Assembly (NCBI GenBank): GCA_003156495.1
Contig: PMHC01000238.1
Coordinates: 1 to 7,549, forward strand
Direction of reading: 5' to 3'
DNA from: Acidobacteriaceae bacterium
GTDB lineage: Bacteria; Acidobacteriota; Terriglobia; Terriglobales; Acidobacteriaceae
DNA length: 7,549 bases
Part shown: positions 6,914 through 7,549 of the stretch, piece after piece
Layout of the letters: the number at the start of each line of letters is the position of its first letter
Numbering within the stretch: position 1 is the stretch's first letter
Made by a program: the position numbers and the translations under genes
The notes under the pieces: model-generated
Database searches by the model: none
The model's input: only the letters and a program-made list of their open reading frames with translations
What the model was told of the DNA's origin: nothing

Positions 6914-6944
6914 CTGACCACTGACAACTGATTACTGACCACTG
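6914..6944 (-). repeat. Heptamer repeat array, right arm of an inverted pair
   Basis: Read on the minus strand this is again four CAGTNNT heptamers plus CAG, the partner of the array at 6749-6779; the third heptamer, CAGTTGT, is identical in both. It ends 6 bases before the nupC ribosome binding site, separated by TTTTCA. Confidence 0.85.
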
Positions 6945-6950
6945 TTTTCA

Positions 6951-6955
6951 GGAGG
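6951..6955 (+). promoter_or_regulatory. Ribosome binding site of nupC
   Basis: GGAGG lies 8 bases before the TTG at 6964. It fixes the TTG as the start, since no ATG or GTG in frame follows at an acceptable distance, and the protein then opens directly before its first membrane segment. Confidence 0.75.
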
Positions 6956-6963
6956 CACACGCG

Positions 6964-7549
6964 TTGGCGCGCTATACGGGATTGCTGGGAATCGCCGCCG
7001 TACTTTTGGCCGCATGGCTGTTTTCGACCAATCGCAGGCGCATCCGTTGGCGGACCATCGCCTGGGGGCTGAGCCTGCAAATTTGCTTTGCCTTTCTGGT
7101 GCTGCGCTTCGATTACGGCCAACAGGCGATGGCCTGGGCCGGTAGTGTAGTCACACAAATGCTGGCTTGCACCTTTGCCGGCACCAAGATGGTCTTCGGC
7201 CAACTCGGAATGCCCAACTCCGGCGCCTTCGGCAATCTGCTGGGCCAGAACTCGGGCGTGATCTTCGCCTTCCAAGTTCTGCCGACGATCATCTTCATCT
7301 CGGCCTTTTTCGCCGTGCTTTACCACATCGGCGTAATGCAAGTGCTGATCCGGGCGATGGCCTGGGTGATGTTGAAGACCATGCGCATCTCCGGCGCCGA
7401 GAGCATGAACGTGGCCGCCTCAATCTTTATGGGCCAGACCGAAGCGCCGCTGACCATCCGCCCGTTTTTGTCCAAAGCCACGCGCAGCGAGCTGATGACC
7501 ATCATGACCAGCGGCATGGCCCACGTTTCGGGCGGCATCATGGCCATGT
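6964..7549 (+). CDS. nupC: Concentrative nucleoside transporter, NupC/CNT family, N-terminal part
   Basis: CNT proteins import nucleosides across the inner membrane with protons or sodium. The first 195 residues are present and the gene runs off the right edge (family members are usually about 400). The start is TTG with GGAGG 8 bases upstream. Hydrophobic segments at about 5-20 and 31-48 look like the first two membrane helices. The family-typical stretch FAFQVLPTIIFISAFFAVLYHIGVMQ follows at 101-126. The substrate-site region is ESMNVAASIFMGQTEAPL at 146-163, with Q158, T159 and E160 corresponding to the nucleoside-contacting Gln-Thr-Glu of CNT structures, and MTSGMAHVSGGIMAM follows. It lies downstream of deoA in the same direction, separated by 202 bases that contain the heptamer element, so it may share the cdd-deoA transcript or be separately controlled. 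The driving ion and substrate range cannot be read from the fragment. Confidence 0.92.
   Translation, partial: MARYTGLLGIAAVLLAAWLFSTNRRRIRWRTIAWGLSLQICFAFLVLRFDYGQQAMAWAGSVVTQMLACTFAGTKMVFGQLGMPNSGAFGNLLGQNSGVIFAFQVLPTIIFISAFFAVLYHIGVMQVLIRAMAWVMLKTMRISGAESMNVAASIFMGQTEAPLTIRPFLSKATRSELMTIMTSGMAHVSGGIMAM

Larger units (their letters stand above)
6749..6944. mobile_element. Candidate non-coding 196-base inverted-repeat element between deoA and nupC
   Basis: Two 31-base arms of CAGTNNT heptamers face each other and enclose 134 bases (6780-6913). The arms agree at 28 of 31 positions once one is reverse-complemented; the differences fall at 6753, 6760 and 6774 on the left arm, always in the variable fifth or sixth position of a heptamer. 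The interior has mixed composition and no credible reading frame, tRNA or promoter; only a tiny GCAA/TTGC hairpin is seen near 6886-6898. I see no clear target-site duplication. The layout fits a MITE-like or other interspersed repeat, or alternatively two separate insertions of a heptamer repeat family. Transcribed, the arms could pair into a long stem just after the deoA stop. Confidence 0.4.

Noticed and set aside
6749..6944. CRISPR-like repeats
   Set aside because: The units are 7 bases, directly tandem with no spacers, and the two arrays are inverted to each other; no cas genes are nearby.
6914..6950. Rho-independent terminator formed by the right arm and TTTT
   Set aside because: The stem would need the left arm 134 bases away, the stem is not especially GC-rich, and the T run is only four bases followed at once by the nupC ribosome binding site.
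6871..7341. Minus-strand frame of 156 codons opposite nupC
   Set aside because: It runs antisense to a well-conserved transporter, and its end reads SNQLSVVSLS from the heptamer repeats, a typical spurious translation of such repeats.

Overview
The window holds two back-to-back gene groups on a GC-rich bacterial chromosome segment. Both window edges cut through a gene. All eight genes belong to recognisable families. I see no tRNA, rRNA, CRISPR array or transposase gene.

Left part, minus strand (about 4740 down to 1): a compact chemotaxis operon in the order cheA, cheW, cheY, cheB, cheR. CheA is the histidine kinase, CheW the coupling protein, CheY the diffusible response regulator, CheB the receptor methylesterase and CheR the receptor methyltransferase (only its first 85 residues are present). 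Genes overlap by a few bases or sit 3 to 34 bases apart, so they are very probably co-transcribed. Together they form the core receptor-kinase signalling and adaptation machinery. No receptor, CheC, CheD, CheX or CheZ gene is in view. The CheA is unusual: a long Ala/Pro/Val linker occupies the place where the CheY/CheB-binding P2 domain would sit, and it ends in two CheW-like domains.

Middle (4741-4940): a 200-base divergent intergenic stretch with an A+T-rich core, probably carrying the promoters of both groups.

Right part, plus strand (4941-7549): cdd (cytidine deaminase), deoA (thymidine/pyrimidine-nucleoside phosphorylase) and the first 195 residues of a concentrative nucleoside transporter (NupC/CNT family). 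Together they describe pyrimidine nucleoside uptake and salvage: import, deamination of (deoxy)cytidine, and phosphorolysis to base plus (deoxy)ribose-1-phosphate.

Between deoA and nupC lies the least ordinary DNA in the window: two arms of degenerate heptamer repeats (CAGTNNT, four units plus CAG each) in inverted orientation, matching at 28 of 31 positions and enclosing 134 bases. The left arm supplies the last codons and the stop of deoA. This looks like a small non-coding interspersed element, possibly MITE-like.

Organism: the gene types, composition, CheA architecture and heptamer repeats remind me of Acidobacteriota, but this is an impression from memory and not a demonstrated assignment. 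I did not find a wholly new system; the points worth a second look are the heptamer inverted-repeat element and the CheA architecture.
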